Position numbers and translations under genes: made by a program. From Brevibacillus daliensis (GTDB lineage Bacteria; Bacillota; Bacilli; Brevibacillales; Brevibacillaceae), in contig NZ_JAJISB010000015.1 in NCBI RefSeq assembly GCF_021245735.1, positions 1-43,464 on the forward strand: 43,464 nt of DNA. Reading direction: 5' to 3'. The notes beneath the pieces were generated by a model that was not told the origin of the DNA, ran no database searches, and saw only the letters and a program-made list of their open reading frames with translations. This document shows positions 18,426 to 28,080 of the stretch, piece by piece. Every line of letters starts with the position of its first letter. Position 1 is the first letter of the stretch.

Positions 18426-20447
18426 TTACGCCATTACTTCAGGAATTTCACCTTGTTGCAGCTGGTACATCTGATAGTATCGTCCTTCTTTTTTCATCAG
18501 CTCATCATGGTTTCCACGCTCCACAATTTCCCCTCGATCCAGAACAAGAATCAAGTCTGCCTGTCGTATTGTAGATAAGCGATGGGCAATGATAAATGTC
18601 GTACGTCCTTTTTTTACAACCTCAAGCGCATTCTGAATAATAGTCTCCGTCTCTGTATCGATAGAAGCTGTTGCCTCATCCAGTATAAGAATGGCTGGGT
18701 CAAACGCTAACGCCCTCGCAAAGGAAATTAATTGCCGTTGCCCTGCTGACAATGTACTTCCTTTTTCGATAACCGGTTCGTCATACCCTTTACTAAGATG
18801 AGCAAATAGTTTATCTGCACCCACATCCTGCAGGGCTTTTTCCACAGTCTCCCGAGAGATAGAAGGGTTATCCAGATTTACATTTGAAGCGATCGTGCCT
18901 GTAAACAAGAACGGGTCCTGCAACACGATTCCCATATGCTGACGCAGATGTTGCTTCGGCCAATCTAGAATATTAGTACCATCGATGGTAATGGTCCCCT
19001 TTTGATAATCATAAAAACGGAATAATACGTTCATAATCGAGCTTTTCCCTGATCCCGTATGACCTACCAACGCTACTGTTTGCCCCTCTTTTGCTTCAAA
19101 ATCAATATTCTTTAGGACGTATTCCTCATCCTTATAGGCAAACCAGACATTTTGAAACGATACATTGCCCCGGTAGCGCTCCATTTTCCCATCGGTTACA
19201 GGAATCCCCGGTTCATCCATTAATTCAAATACACGCTCTGCCGCAACCAACGCTTGCTCTAACTGTGGCAGTTGATTCACAATGCCTGTAATCGGATTAA
19301 ACAAGCGCACTACATATTCAACGAAAGCGTACATAACCCCTGCTGTAAGTACACTATTAAGCGTGAGCGCATTAGCTCCGAAATACCATAGCACCAGGGC
19401 AAAGGTCAAAATTCGTAAAAAGTGGGCAAAGTTAAACGAAGTAAGAGAATTGACCAGCAATAATTTATTTTGGTACACGTAATGATCATGGTTCAGTTCC
19501 TCGAATTCCTGCCCCGTCTCTTTTTGACGTCGGAACGCCTGAATAATTGTCATTCCCTGAATAGACTCATTAATCATCCCATTTATATCACTGATTCTCG
19601 CTCGTATCACCTTGTTATAACGAGAAGCAAAATGTCTATAGATATAGATCCATACCACCAAAATTGGAATGATCAACGTACAAATCGCACCTAACACAGG
19701 ATTCAGGAAAAACATGGCGATCAATACACCTGTAATATAAATGATCCCGGTAAAAAAGTTGGAGAGTACATTTACATACAGCTCCCGAATCGCCTCCGTA
19801 TCGTTGGTTACTCGGGCAACGACTTTTCCAGCAGGCAAATTATCAAAATAGGAAATGGGCAGTCGCTGAATATGATCAAAAACATCTGTCCTCATCTTTT
19901 GAATGATCTGATTGGAGGCGATTTGTAGCAGAAATTTTTTTGCATATAAAAACAATGCGGTTACACCAATCAGCCCAAAATATATAAGGCAAAGCTGAAG
20001 CATCGGGGCTATTTCTGGACGATAGAAGGAATAAATTTCATCTCCAGTCAGCTTTGTTGCTTCATATGATTGTTGCTGTGAACCTTGTGTAATGAGTAAC
20101 TCGCCATTCTGTATAGAACGTTGACCATCAAAACTTACAGGCTGATCAATAAAATAATACTCCCGATCTACTTGAAGAATCCGTACTTCCCCACCTTTTT
20201 GTTCATCTGGGCTAAAATGATCAATACGCTTAAAAAACTGATCATGGTAAGGAACAGCTGCACCACCTTCCTTACTCTCATACCAACTAAATTCAATGCC
20301 TCGTATATGCACATCGATCATCTTTTTGACCAACACAGGACCAACCAGATCGGCAGCCACTCCGCAAGCCAAGGTGATCAGTGCCAAGATGAGCGCTTTT
20401 TTAAAATATAACGCATACTGATACAACCTCTTTGCAGGCCTTTCCAT
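18426..20447 (-). CDS. bmrD: Heterodimeric multidrug ABC exporter subunit, BmrD/YheH-like
   Basis: A 673-residue half-transporter, the same length as B. subtilis YheH as I recall it. TM1 is at about 20-42. Between TM1 and TM2 lies a hydrophilic extracellular insertion (about 45-145, ending near PEIAPMLQL), the known hallmark of BmrD. The ATPase domain (about 430-670) has Walker A GHTGSGKSS, signature LSAGQRQLISFARA and Walker B ILILDEATASID with the canonical catalytic Glu. It starts 4 bases after the bmrC stop. The partners form one exporter with unequal ATP sites. Substrates are inferred from the family (diverse drugs and dyes). Confidence 0.88.
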   Translation of the reverse strand: MERPAKRLYQYALYFKKALILALITLACGVAADLVGPVLVKKMIDVHIRGIEFSWYESKEGGAAVPYHDQFFKRIDHFSPDEQKGGEVRILQVDREYYFIDQPVSFDGQRSIQNGELLITQGSQQQSYEATKLTGDEIYSFYRPEIAPMLQLCLIYFGLIGVTALFLYAKKFLLQIASNQIIQKMRTDVFDHIQRLPISYFDNLPAGKVVARVTNDTEAIRELYVNVLSNFFTGIIYITGVLIAMFFLNPVLGAICTLIIPILVVWIYIYRHFASRYNKVIRARISDINGMINESIQGMTIIQAFRRQKETGQEFEELNHDHYVYQNKLLLVNSLTSFNFAHFLRILTFALVLWYFGANALTLNSVLTAGVMYAFVEYVVRLFNPITGIVNQLPQLEQALVAAERVFELMDEPGIPVTDGKMERYRGNVSFQNVWFAYKDEEYVLKNIDFEAKEGQTVALVGHTGSGKSSIMNVLFRFYDYQKGTITIDGTNILDWPKQHLRQHMGIVLQDPFLFTGTIASNVNLDNPSISRETVEKALQDVGADKLFAHLSKGYDEPVIEKGSTLSAGQRQLISFARALAFDPAILILDEATASIDTETETIIQNALEVVKKGRTTFIIAHRLSTIRQADLILVLDRGEIVERGNHDELMKKEGRYYQMYQLQQGEIPEVMA

Positions 20448-20451
20448 GTTC

Positions 20452-22203
20452 TCACTCTCCGTCTGTTAGGTTTGCTTCTATCTGCTGGCACTCGTATTGC
20501 TCTTTGTACCAACCATTCAATTTCATCAACTCTTCGTGCGTTCCCCGTTCCACAATTCGTCCTTCATCCATGACCAGAATCAGGTCAGCATGCGCAACAG
20601 CGGACATGCGATGTGTCGTGATGATTGTGGTTTTATCTACTCGTTCTCTCCGGATATGCTTGACGATCTCCGCCTCTGTTTTGGCGTCTACCGCTGAGAG
20701 TGAATCATCTAGCATCAATATTTCTGGTTCTGAGATAAATGCTCTGGCAATGGAGACTCGCTGTTTTTGCCCCCCTGACAATGAGACACCCTTCTCCCCA
20801 ACCAATGTCTCCAACCCTTCAGGCAGAAAGACAACGTCCTTCTTAAAGGCAGACATATCTAACGCATGCTCTACTTCTTCCATACTTCCTTCGGGCTTCC
20901 CAAACAAAATGTTTTGCAACACCGTTTTAGAGAAAAGAATCTGGCTCTGTGGTACATAGCCAAGCCAGCCGATCACCTGATCCAGTTTAATATGGGCAAG
21001 CGGAACACTGGAAACAGAGATAGTACCGCTACCTAGTGGGTATTCCCTCAATAACTGTCTGAGAAGTGTCGTCTTTCCACTACCTGTTCGACCAACAATC
21101 CCCAATGTTTCTCCACGCTTGATATTGAACGTAACATCTTTCAAGTTATCTACTTCCGAAGTCGGATAGCGGAATGTTACATGGTCAAAGGTAATCTCTG
21201 TCGGAATTTTCACATCTGTGGTTTTGTCACTGTCTTGTACATCAGCTTCATACGCCAATGTTTCGTTAACCCGATCAAGAGATGCATTTCCTCTCTGCAT
21301 AATGTTTACTAGCTCACCAATTGCAAACATTGGCCAGGTCAACATAGCTAGATACAGGTTAAAGGAAAAGAGCTCTCCGATGGTAATCTCCTGATGGTAG
21401 ACGTAATAAGCGCCAAATCCAATTCCCAAAATAAAACTAAGTCCCGTGAGGATACGCATGGTTGGTTCAAACAAGGCATCAATGCGGGCAACAGCGAGGT
21501 TTTTCTGATAGGTATCCTCCGAAATCTTACGGAAATTTTCCCGACTAGCTTCTTCCTGCACGTAGGCACGAATAACCCGCACCCCTGAAATATTCTCCAG
21601 CACCTGGTCATTCATGACACCAAAGGCATCTTGCGAAATGGTAAATCGTTTATGAAGCATATTTCCGTATTTGCTCAATATATAGGCAGCGATAGGTAGA
21701 GGAATAACGGCGATTAATGTCAGTTTCCAACTGATCAAAAATGCCATCGTAATCAGAATCACTCCAAGGTAAACGGTGGAGTCGACCAACGTTAAAATTC
21801 CAAAACCAGCCGTCAGTGAGATCGCCTGTATATCGTTGGTTGCCCGTGCCATTAAATCCCCCGTCCGGTTTCGCTCATAAAAGGTAGGGGTCATGCCCAT
21901 GAAATGTCGCATCAGCTTGGTACGTAGGATTTTACTAAGCAGAAACGCACCGCCGAATAACCTTCTCATCCAGACATACGTCACCCAGTAGTTAAAAAGA
22001 GCAATTACAATCATGCCACCAACAGCCAAAATCAGCATTTCCACAGTCATAAGACCCTGAATAATATTATCGATTGCTGTTCCTAAGATTTTGGGTGGGA
22101 TTACCTCAACCGCACCGTTCAGAATCAAAAAAACAACGGCTATGGAATAGCGTTTCCATTCATCTCGGAAGAACCATCCCAGCTTATTCATTACGGTTAT
22201 CAC
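20452..22203 (-). CDS. bmrC: Heterodimeric multidrug ABC exporter subunit, BmrC/YheI-like
   Basis: A 583-residue half-transporter. The GTG at 22203 has GGGGAG seven bases upstream and gives a product beginning MITVMNKLGWFF, which matches the family; an ATG four codons in is the alternative. Six spans fill about 15-310. The ATPase domain has Walker A GRTGSGKTT, signature LSGGQKQRVSIARA and Walker B ILMLDDSLSAVD, where the catalytic Glu is Asp. This degenerate site is characteristic of the BmrC side of the heterodimer. Expression appears to be controlled by the leader at 22273-22522. Confidence 0.9.
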   Translation of the reverse strand: MITVMNKLGWFFRDEWKRYSIAVVFLILNGAVEVIPPKILGTAIDNIIQGLMTVEMLILAVGGMIVIALFNYWVTYVWMRRLFGGAFLLSKILRTKLMRHFMGMTPTFYERNRTGDLMARATNDIQAISLTAGFGILTLVDSTVYLGVILITMAFLISWKLTLIAVIPLPIAAYILSKYGNMLHKRFTISQDAFGVMNDQVLENISGVRVIRAYVQEEASRENFRKISEDTYQKNLAVARIDALFEPTMRILTGLSFILGIGFGAYYVYHQEITIGELFSFNLYLAMLTWPMFAIGELVNIMQRGNASLDRVNETLAYEADVQDSDKTTDVKIPTEITFDHVTFRYPTSEVDNLKDVTFNIKRGETLGIVGRTGSGKTTLLRQLLREYPLGSGTISVSSVPLAHIKLDQVIGWLGYVPQSQILFSKTVLQNILFGKPEGSMEEVEHALDMSAFKKDVVFLPEGLETLVGEKGVSLSGGQKQRVSIARAFISEPEILMLDDSLSAVDAKTEAEIVKHIRRERVDKTTIITTHRMSAVAHADLILVMDEGRIVERGTHEELMKLNGWYKEQYECQQIEANLTDGE

Positions 22204-22272
22204 TACTGATCTCCCCTTTTGTAATAGTAAGTAAGAGTACAAAATTATCTATGTAGAATTTGTAATAGAGAC

Positions 22273-22302
22273 AAAAAAACATGTCACTGAACCGCGACAT
22301 GT
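22273..22302 (-). terminator. Leader terminator 2 before bmrC
   Basis: On the minus strand a 9-bp stem ACATGTCGC/GTGACATGT (one G-T) with the loop GGTTCA and seven T. It sits about 70 bases upstream of the bmrC start codon and after the leader ORF. Confidence 0.85.
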
Positions 22303-22308
22303 CTGAAT

Positions 22309-22343
22309 AAAAAAATCGCACGCTACAATGGCTGTAACCTGCG
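22309..22343 (-). terminator. Leader terminator 1 before bmrC
   Basis: On the minus strand CGCA-G-GTTACA pairs with TGTAGC-G-TGCG around the loop GCCAT (10 bp plus one G-G mismatch), followed by A and seven T. Seven bases of its 5' arm (AGGTTAC, 22340-22334) can instead pair with GTAACCT inside the leader ORF (22405-22399). This gives a possible antiterminator. Confidence 0.7.
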
Positions 22344-22370
22344 CTCACATTACTTTGTTCATGATGAAAA

Positions 22371-22454
22371 TTAGCTACGTGTGTCAGTAACTAGAAGGAG
22401 GTTACGTTTCTGTATGAAGTTGTCATGAGTCATTTCAATAAACATCTTCATCAT
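22371..22454 (-). CDS. Leader peptide of the bmrCD operon (27 codons)
   Basis: A short ORF with a strong ribosome site (GGGGAG, 22463-22458), starting ATG-ATG. Spacing is 3 bases to the first ATG and 6 to the second, so a 26-residue product from 22451 is equally likely. It begins MMKMFIEMTHDNF, continues with QKRNLLLV and ends TDTRS before a TAA at 22373-22371. It sits between a good promoter and two tandem terminators, the position of the BmrB leader peptide that controls bmrCD in B. subtilis by ribosome-mediated attenuation. I cannot confirm sequence similarity to BmrB. The codons for RNLLLV overlap the segment that can pair with terminator 1, so a ribosome paused there would change the fold. 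It is probably regulatory, with no function of the peptide itself. Confidence 0.65.
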   Translation of the reverse strand: MMKMFIEMTHDNFIQKRNLLLVTDTRS

Positions 22455-22493
22455 AATCTCCCCTTTCTTTGAATCATCGTATTAGATTACCAA

Positions 22494-22522
22494 ATATTAA
22501 CTGAAAAAAACGACATAGTCAA
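22494..22522 (-). promoter_or_regulatory. Promoter of the bmrCD leader
   Basis: TTGACT at 22522-22517, a 17-base spacer, and TAATAT at 22499-22494 on the minus strand. The start would be near 22487, about 30 bases before the leader ORF. Confidence 0.6.
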
Positions 22523-22719
22523 TAACATTCAAAATTTTTTTAATTGGATCAATTTCATGAATCGAATTCATAATTGCTTGTCTTATCAATAGTTCTACAC
22601 TCACTACATTCCATGATATCTAACGAGAAAGGTCTGGTTGTTCAGATATTGTCGAGATATATAGGGTATATTGATATTTCGGTTGAATAACCACGAACCA
22701 TTCTGAGGTGATTATAACA

Positions 22720-24258
22720 ATGTATTTGCAAGGCCATTACAATTATTGGATTGTGTTACTCTCATTCATTATCGCTATACTAACTTCTTATTCCGCCTTA
22801 AACCTCACTACCAAAATATCACGAGCACAGGGTCGCACAAAAATAGGCTGGCCGTTTTCAGTCGCCTTTGTGATAGGAAGCTTCGTAGGAATGCTAGTCT
22901 TACATATGGACATGCAAGTGAGCTACAACGTTGCTATCCTGTCCATGGTAGCGAGTGTTATTTCTTCCTATATCGCACTCCTTATTGCGATGCCGCAGAA
23001 TATCAACAGATGGAAATTTGCCATTGGTGGTTTTTTTATGGGTAGTGGAATTGTCACCATGCATTATACCGGCATGAAGGCAGCCTTGTTTTGGTACGGA
23101 TCTTCACCTGTAAACCAAGACGGCTCAGACGAAATTAACTGGTTTTTGTTGATCGGTGTTTTGCTAGCAATGTTGTTTATATTGATTATTTCCTGGGTGG
23201 CGATGTTTTTCGACCGACATATCCTGGAGAAATTGGCTTATAGCGATTCCCTAACAGGGCTACCAAACCGGCATGAAATGAACCGCTACTTTGAAGAACA
23301 TACCGAAAATTTGTCCGGTACTGCTCTGTTATTAATAGATTTGGATCAATTTAAGAAGATTAATGATACGCTTGGACACGATGTTGGCGACTTGTTGGTA
23401 CAACAGGTAGGGGAGCGGCTACAAACGTTTCTGGGAGAAAAACGTCAGGTATTCCGTATCGGAGGAGACGAGTATTTGGTGATAATGGGAGATTGTGAGT
23501 CGACTCTAGCCGAGCAATTGGCAGAAGATGTTCTGAACGCAATCACCCTCCCTTATCATATTCAGGAAAATGAGCTTCACATAACGGCAAGCATCGGGAT
23601 CAGCTTGTACCCTCAGCACGGCAAGGATCAATCCACGCTGCTGAAATCGGCGGATACGGCGATGTACAATGCCAAAAACGCGGGAAAAAACCAGTACTGC
23701 TTCTATAACGAAGAAAAAGATAAATACCTGAATCGTGGAATGGAACTGGAAAAAGGTTTGCGTAAAGCAATGACTCATCAGGAGTTTTTCGTTGTATATC
23801 AGCCGAAGTGGAATGAACAGACGAACCGCCCCGTTGGACTTAAAGCGTTACTTCGCTGGAATCATTCGAAGCTCGGACTAGTCTCCCCTGTGGAATTTAT
23901 CCCGAGTGTCGAAGAAACGGGACTGATTGTCTCCATGACACGCTGGATCCTGGAAGAAGCTTGCAGTCAAAACAAGCGGTGGATTCAGGAAGGGGTGCTG
24001 CATCTGCCCATATCGGTGAATTTGTCGGCTCGCGTGTTCCAGAGCCATTGCTTGGTCGAAATGGTCCAAAAAGTACTCCACGATACTGGGCTGCCTCCCG
24101 AGTTATTGGAAATTGAGATTACGGAATCAATGGTGTTCTACGATTTGGAGGACATTATGAGGCAACTGAAGCTTTTACGCCATTTAGGGGTACGCCTATC
24201 AATGGACGATTTCAGGGCTGGCTATTCGTCACTCGTGTCGGACAATCTTACATACTGA
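22720..24258 (+). CDS. MHYT-GGDEF-EAL protein with truncated, degenerate EAL domain
   Basis: A 512-residue membrane protein. I chose the ATG at 22720 (GAGGTG nine bases upstream), giving MYLQGHYNYWIVLLSF, the usual start of MHYT proteins. The MHYT membrane sensor (about 5-170, motif TMHYTGM) is followed by a GGDEF diguanylate cyclase domain (about 175-335; LTGLPNR, RIGGDEYLVI with Tyr for the last Phe, ASIGISLYP). An EAL domain begins about residue 340, but its signature reads KAL instead of EAL (GLKALLRW). The sequence then stops after SMDDFRAGYSSL, losing the last third including the LKIDRSFI segment. Phosphodiesterase activity is therefore very unlikely; cyclase activity is possible. It probably arose by deletion at the 3' end. 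Confidence 0.8.
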   Translation: MYLQGHYNYWIVLLSFIIAILTSYSALNLTTKISRAQGRTKIGWPFSVAFVIGSFVGMLVLHMDMQVSYNVAILSMVASVISSYIALLIAMPQNINRWKFAIGGFFMGSGIVTMHYTGMKAALFWYGSSPVNQDGSDEINWFLLIGVLLAMLFILIISWVAMFFDRHILEKLAYSDSLTGLPNRHEMNRYFEEHTENLSGTALLLIDLDQFKKINDTLGHDVGDLLVQQVGERLQTFLGEKRQVFRIGGDEYLVIMGDCESTLAEQLAEDVLNAITLPYHIQENELHITASIGISLYPQHGKDQSTLLKSADTAMYNAKNAGKNQYCFYNEEKDKYLNRGMELEKGLRKAMTHQEFFVVYQPKWNEQTNRPVGLKALLRWNHSKLGLVSPVEFIPSVEETGLIVSMTRWILEEACSQNKRWIQEGVLHLPISVNLSARVFQSHCLVEMVQKVLHDTGLPPELLEIEITESMVFYDLEDIMRQLKLLRHLGVRLSMDDFRAGYSSLVSDNLTY

Positions 24259-24274
24259 TTAAAGGAATAGCGCT

Positions 24275-27200
24275 ATGATAAATAGAATTATTCAATATAT
24301 TATGATAAAAAGAAAAGTTCTTCTCGTAACCTGCTTGCTCATTCTTATACTTACAAGTATCCGGATTCTTTGGATTTCCTTTCTATCACCATCTGATCAA
24401 CCCTACGCAGTTCAAGGCGTATTGGATTTGCAAAATTGGGACATTGCGACGGAGCGTGCGATCTCTCTGAATGGCGACTGGGAATTCTACCCCAATGCAC
24501 TTCTAAAAGAAAGCGACGCTGGCACAATCCCATTCATCAATAAAAGTGAGATCGTTCAGGTTCCTGGCAATTGGAAAAATTACATCTCCCCGCGGCAGGA
24601 TTCAGCATTTGGCTACGGGTCTTATCGTTTGCGTATTCTGGTCACTCCTGGCCATGAGCAATCCTACGGCATTCGAGTTACGAATATTCCATCATCCTCA
24701 GAACTGTTCGTGAATGGTCGTTTGCTTGCGCATTCAGGCTACCCGGCACCGTATGGCGATCAATACAGGGCGCAAGACATCCCATATTCCGCCTCCTTCA
24801 CGACGGATCAAAATGAGATTGAAATCGTGATTCACGTAGCGAACCATGATAACCACAGCAAAGGTGGCATCGTCACACCTATCTGGTTCGGAACTGATCA
24901 AGCGGTAAGTCGCGCCACACAGTTTTCCATCGGCATGCAGCTAGTTGTGTGTCTCATTCTGTTTATGCATGCTATATACACCTGCATTTTATATTTTATC
25001 GGGGTTCGTCAAAAAGCGCTGATCTATTTCTCTTTGTTGACCATGACCGCGATTGCCGCGATCCTCATCGACGATGACCGGATCCTAATGACGTTGTTGC
25101 CGATCAGTTACGAATGGCAAATAAAACTTTTTTATCTATCGTATCTCGGAGTCGCCGTATTCCTGATCCAGTATATCAAGCACCAAATGCCTGAGTACCC
25201 GACAGTCAGAGCTACTCGATGGTATTCCGCCGTGTGCGCGATCTATTCGATCTTCATTCTATTGACGCCCGTTACACACATAATGTTCGTAGACTACCTG
25301 CATAGTCTCATTGTTTTAATACCTTATCTGGTTATTCCGGTGTTCATGTTACGTATGACCTTGAATGGCGATCATGACGCCATTTATTTGTTTCTCGGCG
25401 CAATCAGCATCACGCTCAATCTCATATGGGGCATTATCAAAAACACAGGCATGATCGAGATGTATTACTACCCGGTTGATATGATTGTTACTTTTGTCGC
25501 TTTTGCTTCATTCTGGTTTAAACGCTATTTTCGAACCTCCGCCCAAACGGCCATGCTTGCCGATAAGCTGCAAAAGGCGGACAAGTTGAAAGACGACTTC
25601 TTAGTGAACACCTCCCATGAATTGCGAAATCCACTTCACGGCATTCTTACAATTGCACAGACGGTATTGGATAGTGGTGGAAGCGTTCGCGACGACAAGA
25701 ACAAAGAAAACATGAACCTGCTGATTTCCGTGGGAAAGCGCATGTCCTTTATGTTGAATGACCTGCTTGATTTGAATCGTCTTAAGGAAAACCGTATCCG
25801 TCTACAGGTCACGAGTCTTCGGCTTCAAACGGTGGCTTCGGGCGTATTCGATATGATTCGTTTCATGACAGAAGGAAAACCCATCCAACTAATCAATAAT
25901 ATCCCGGATACCTTCCCCAATGTCATCGCCGACGAAAACCGGCTTATTCAAATCTTGTTCAATCTGCTTCACAACGCTGTAAAATTTACGAACGAAGGGA
26001 ATATCACCATCCAAGCCCAAGTGAAGGAGGGCAAGGCAGTGATTCTCATCTTGGATACCGGGATCGGGATGGACATAGAGACGCAACAAAGAATATTCCA
26101 GCCTTACGAACAAGGCAGCTTCGGCATAACAGCAAACGTAAGTGGATTTGGGCTTGGATTAAGTATATGCAAGCAACTGGTGGAGCTCCATGGCGGTACA
26201 TTGGCGGTCAGCTCGACGCCAGGCCAAGGCTCAGTATTCACCTTTACCTTGCAACTGTCCGATCCAGCCATTCTACCGGACGAAACAACGAGGTTAGCTC
26301 CTGTTTCCATCGCTCATTCAGAAACAGCAGCAGCCATTTTTAGTGCGATCTCTGAACCAAAATCCGAGTTCGCTACAGAGAGACCCAGCATATTGGCTAT
26401 CGACGATGATCCAGTGAATTTAAATGTGCTGGTCAACGTCCTTTCATTAGAATGCTATGACATCATCACGGCTACAAGTGGTAAGGAAGCCCTATCCATT
26501 CTGGGTTCAAGAGAATGGGATTTGATCATTTCCGATGTCATGATGCCGCAGATGTCCGGCTATGAATTGTCACGCACCATTCGCGAGCGTTTCTCGATAT
26601 CGGAATTACCCATCTTGCTCCTGACCGCACGCAATCGACCTGAGGATATCAACGCAGGGTTCCTCTCTGGTGCTAACGATTACGTAACGAAACCGGTCGA
26701 TACGATGGAGTTGAAGTCCCGGGTACGAGCTTTAACCGAATTAAAAAAATCCGTTGGCGAACGACTACGCCTGGAAGCCGCGTGGCTTCAGGCGCAGATT
26801 CAACCACATTTTTTATTCAACACCCTAAACTCGATTGCTGCTCTCAGTGATTTCGATCATGCAAGAATGCGAACTTTACTTGAAGTGTTTGGTAGTTATT
26901 TGCGGTCAAGCTTTGATTTCAAAAACTCAGAGCGATTAGTTCCACTTAAGCATGAGCTTGACCTCGTCCGTTCTTATCTGTTTATCGAAAAGGAACGTTT
27001 TGAAGAAAGACTGCAAATAGTCTGGGAGGTGGACGAAAGCATTCAGTTGCAGATCCCTCCCCTTTCCATCCAGCCTCTTGTAGAGAATGCAATAAGACAT
27101 GGCGTTTTGAAGCGATCAAGAGGTGGAAAGATCCATATCCGTATCACCGACTATGCAGATTACGCAGAAGTAGCGATCATAGATGACGGTGTGGGGATGG

Positions 27201-27364
27201 ATGAGAAAACTCTGCAACGAGTACTCGAAAGTCGATCAGACAACAGGTCGGGAATCGGTTTAATTAATACAGACCGACGATTGAAACAAATCTTCGGTAA
27301 GGGCCTACAAATCCAAAGCTCTCCTGATGTAGGTACTACTATTACCTTTATTGTGAAAAAATGA
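24275..27364 (+). CDS. Hybrid sensor with 7TM receptor, HisKA kinase, receiver and second LytS-type kinase
   Basis: A 1029-residue sensor. A first span (about 14-36) is followed by an extracellular galactose-binding-like beta domain (about 40-205), then a seven-span 7TMR-DISM-like region (about 215-415). A classical kinase comes next: phosphoacceptor TSHELRNPLHG (His near 448) and N box LLHNAVKFTNEG, with DTGIGM and GFGLGLSICKQ. A receiver (about 700-820) has DDD, the Asp in IISDVMMP and YVTKPVD. A second, LytS/YesM-type His-kinase module follows (QIQPHFLFNTLNS near 850; PLVENAIRHG and GIGLINTDRRL). Two kinase cores in one chain are unusual but known in Bacilli. AAAGGA precedes the ATG. The minus-strand BTAD regulator nearby is the probable partner. 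Confidence 0.85.
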   Translation: MINRIIQYIMIKRKVLLVTCLLILILTSIRILWISFLSPSDQPYAVQGVLDLQNWDIATERAISLNGDWEFYPNALLKESDAGTIPFINKSEIVQVPGNWKNYISPRQDSAFGYGSYRLRILVTPGHEQSYGIRVTNIPSSSELFVNGRLLAHSGYPAPYGDQYRAQDIPYSASFTTDQNEIEIVIHVANHDNHSKGGIVTPIWFGTDQAVSRATQFSIGMQLVVCLILFMHAIYTCILYFIGVRQKALIYFSLLTMTAIAAILIDDDRILMTLLPISYEWQIKLFYLSYLGVAVFLIQYIKHQMPEYPTVRATRWYSAVCAIYSIFILLTPVTHIMFVDYLHSLIVLIPYLVIPVFMLRMTLNGDHDAIYLFLGAISITLNLIWGIIKNTGMIEMYYYPVDMIVTFVAFASFWFKRYFRTSAQTAMLADKLQKADKLKDDFLVNTSHELRNPLHGILTIAQTVLDSGGSVRDDKNKENMNLLISVGKRMSFMLNDLLDLNRLKENRIRLQVTSLRLQTVASGVFDMIRFMTEGKPIQLINNIPDTFPNVIADENRLIQILFNLLHNAVKFTNEGNITIQAQVKEGKAVILILDTGIGMDIETQQRIFQPYEQGSFGITANVSGFGLGLSICKQLVELHGGTLAVSSTPGQGSVFTFTLQLSDPAILPDETTRLAPVSIAHSETAAAIFSAISEPKSEFATERPSILAIDDDPVNLNVLVNVLSLECYDIITATSGKEALSILGSREWDLIISDVMMPQMSGYELSRTIRERFSISELPILLLTARNRPEDINAGFLSGANDYVTKPVDTMELKSRVRALTELKKSVGERLRLEAAWLQAQIQPHFLFNTLNSIAALSDFDHARMRTLLEVFGSYLRSSFDFKNSERLVPLKHELDLVRSYLFIEKERFEERLQIVWEVDESIQLQIPPLSIQPLVENAIRHGVLKRSRGGKIHIRITDYADYAEVAIIDDGVGMDEKTLQRVLESRSDNRSGIGLINTDRRLKQIFGKGLQIQSSPDVGTTITFIVKK

Positions 27365-28080
27365 GACGGAAACTTGAACAAGTAAGCTCAACTGCAAATT
27401 ATGATAAAACATACTCCCTATCTTGATAAATTTTGTCGAATCTTTTTACTAGCTGCAATTCAATCAGAACAATTACTCAATTTCTTGCAGGAGGTTATTC
27501 ATGGTAAAGATTTGGCTATACGGCCTGTGTGCCATCATGTTCACATTCCTTGCCTCATGCCTTCCTCAATAGCTGCGGTCGGCAAGACAAAAGTTGCGTA
27601 TTCCCCGAGGCCCATACACAATCCGTATATGGGTCTTGCGCCTGAACGGTACGTTCCGTATACGCAGGAGCACACATTGGTATACGCCAATATCACCTGG
27701 AGAGAGATTGAACCTGAAAAAGGAGAGTACCAATTCGATCAGATAGAGGAAGAGCTACACTTTGATGAATGGGCTGAAAAAGGCGTTACATTTATTATTC
27801 GAATCATTATGGATGTCCTGGATGCAACAAGGATACATCTCGTGGCTTACCGAAGAACAAATGCCGGCGATGCCCGACTTTTGGAAGCACGCACCGAGTG
27901 GTAGAGAGTTTGCTCCTTCTGATTCGTTGAACAGCTATTTTGACTCTTCTTTCATTGACCAGTTGATCGATCAAGCCAAATCAACTCATGTCAGTTGGCT
28001 TGGACCAAATACTCCGGCACGCTTTCCAAAAGACGGAGAGCAGCAAAACAATCTGAACCGCTTTCTGAATACGATTGGCT

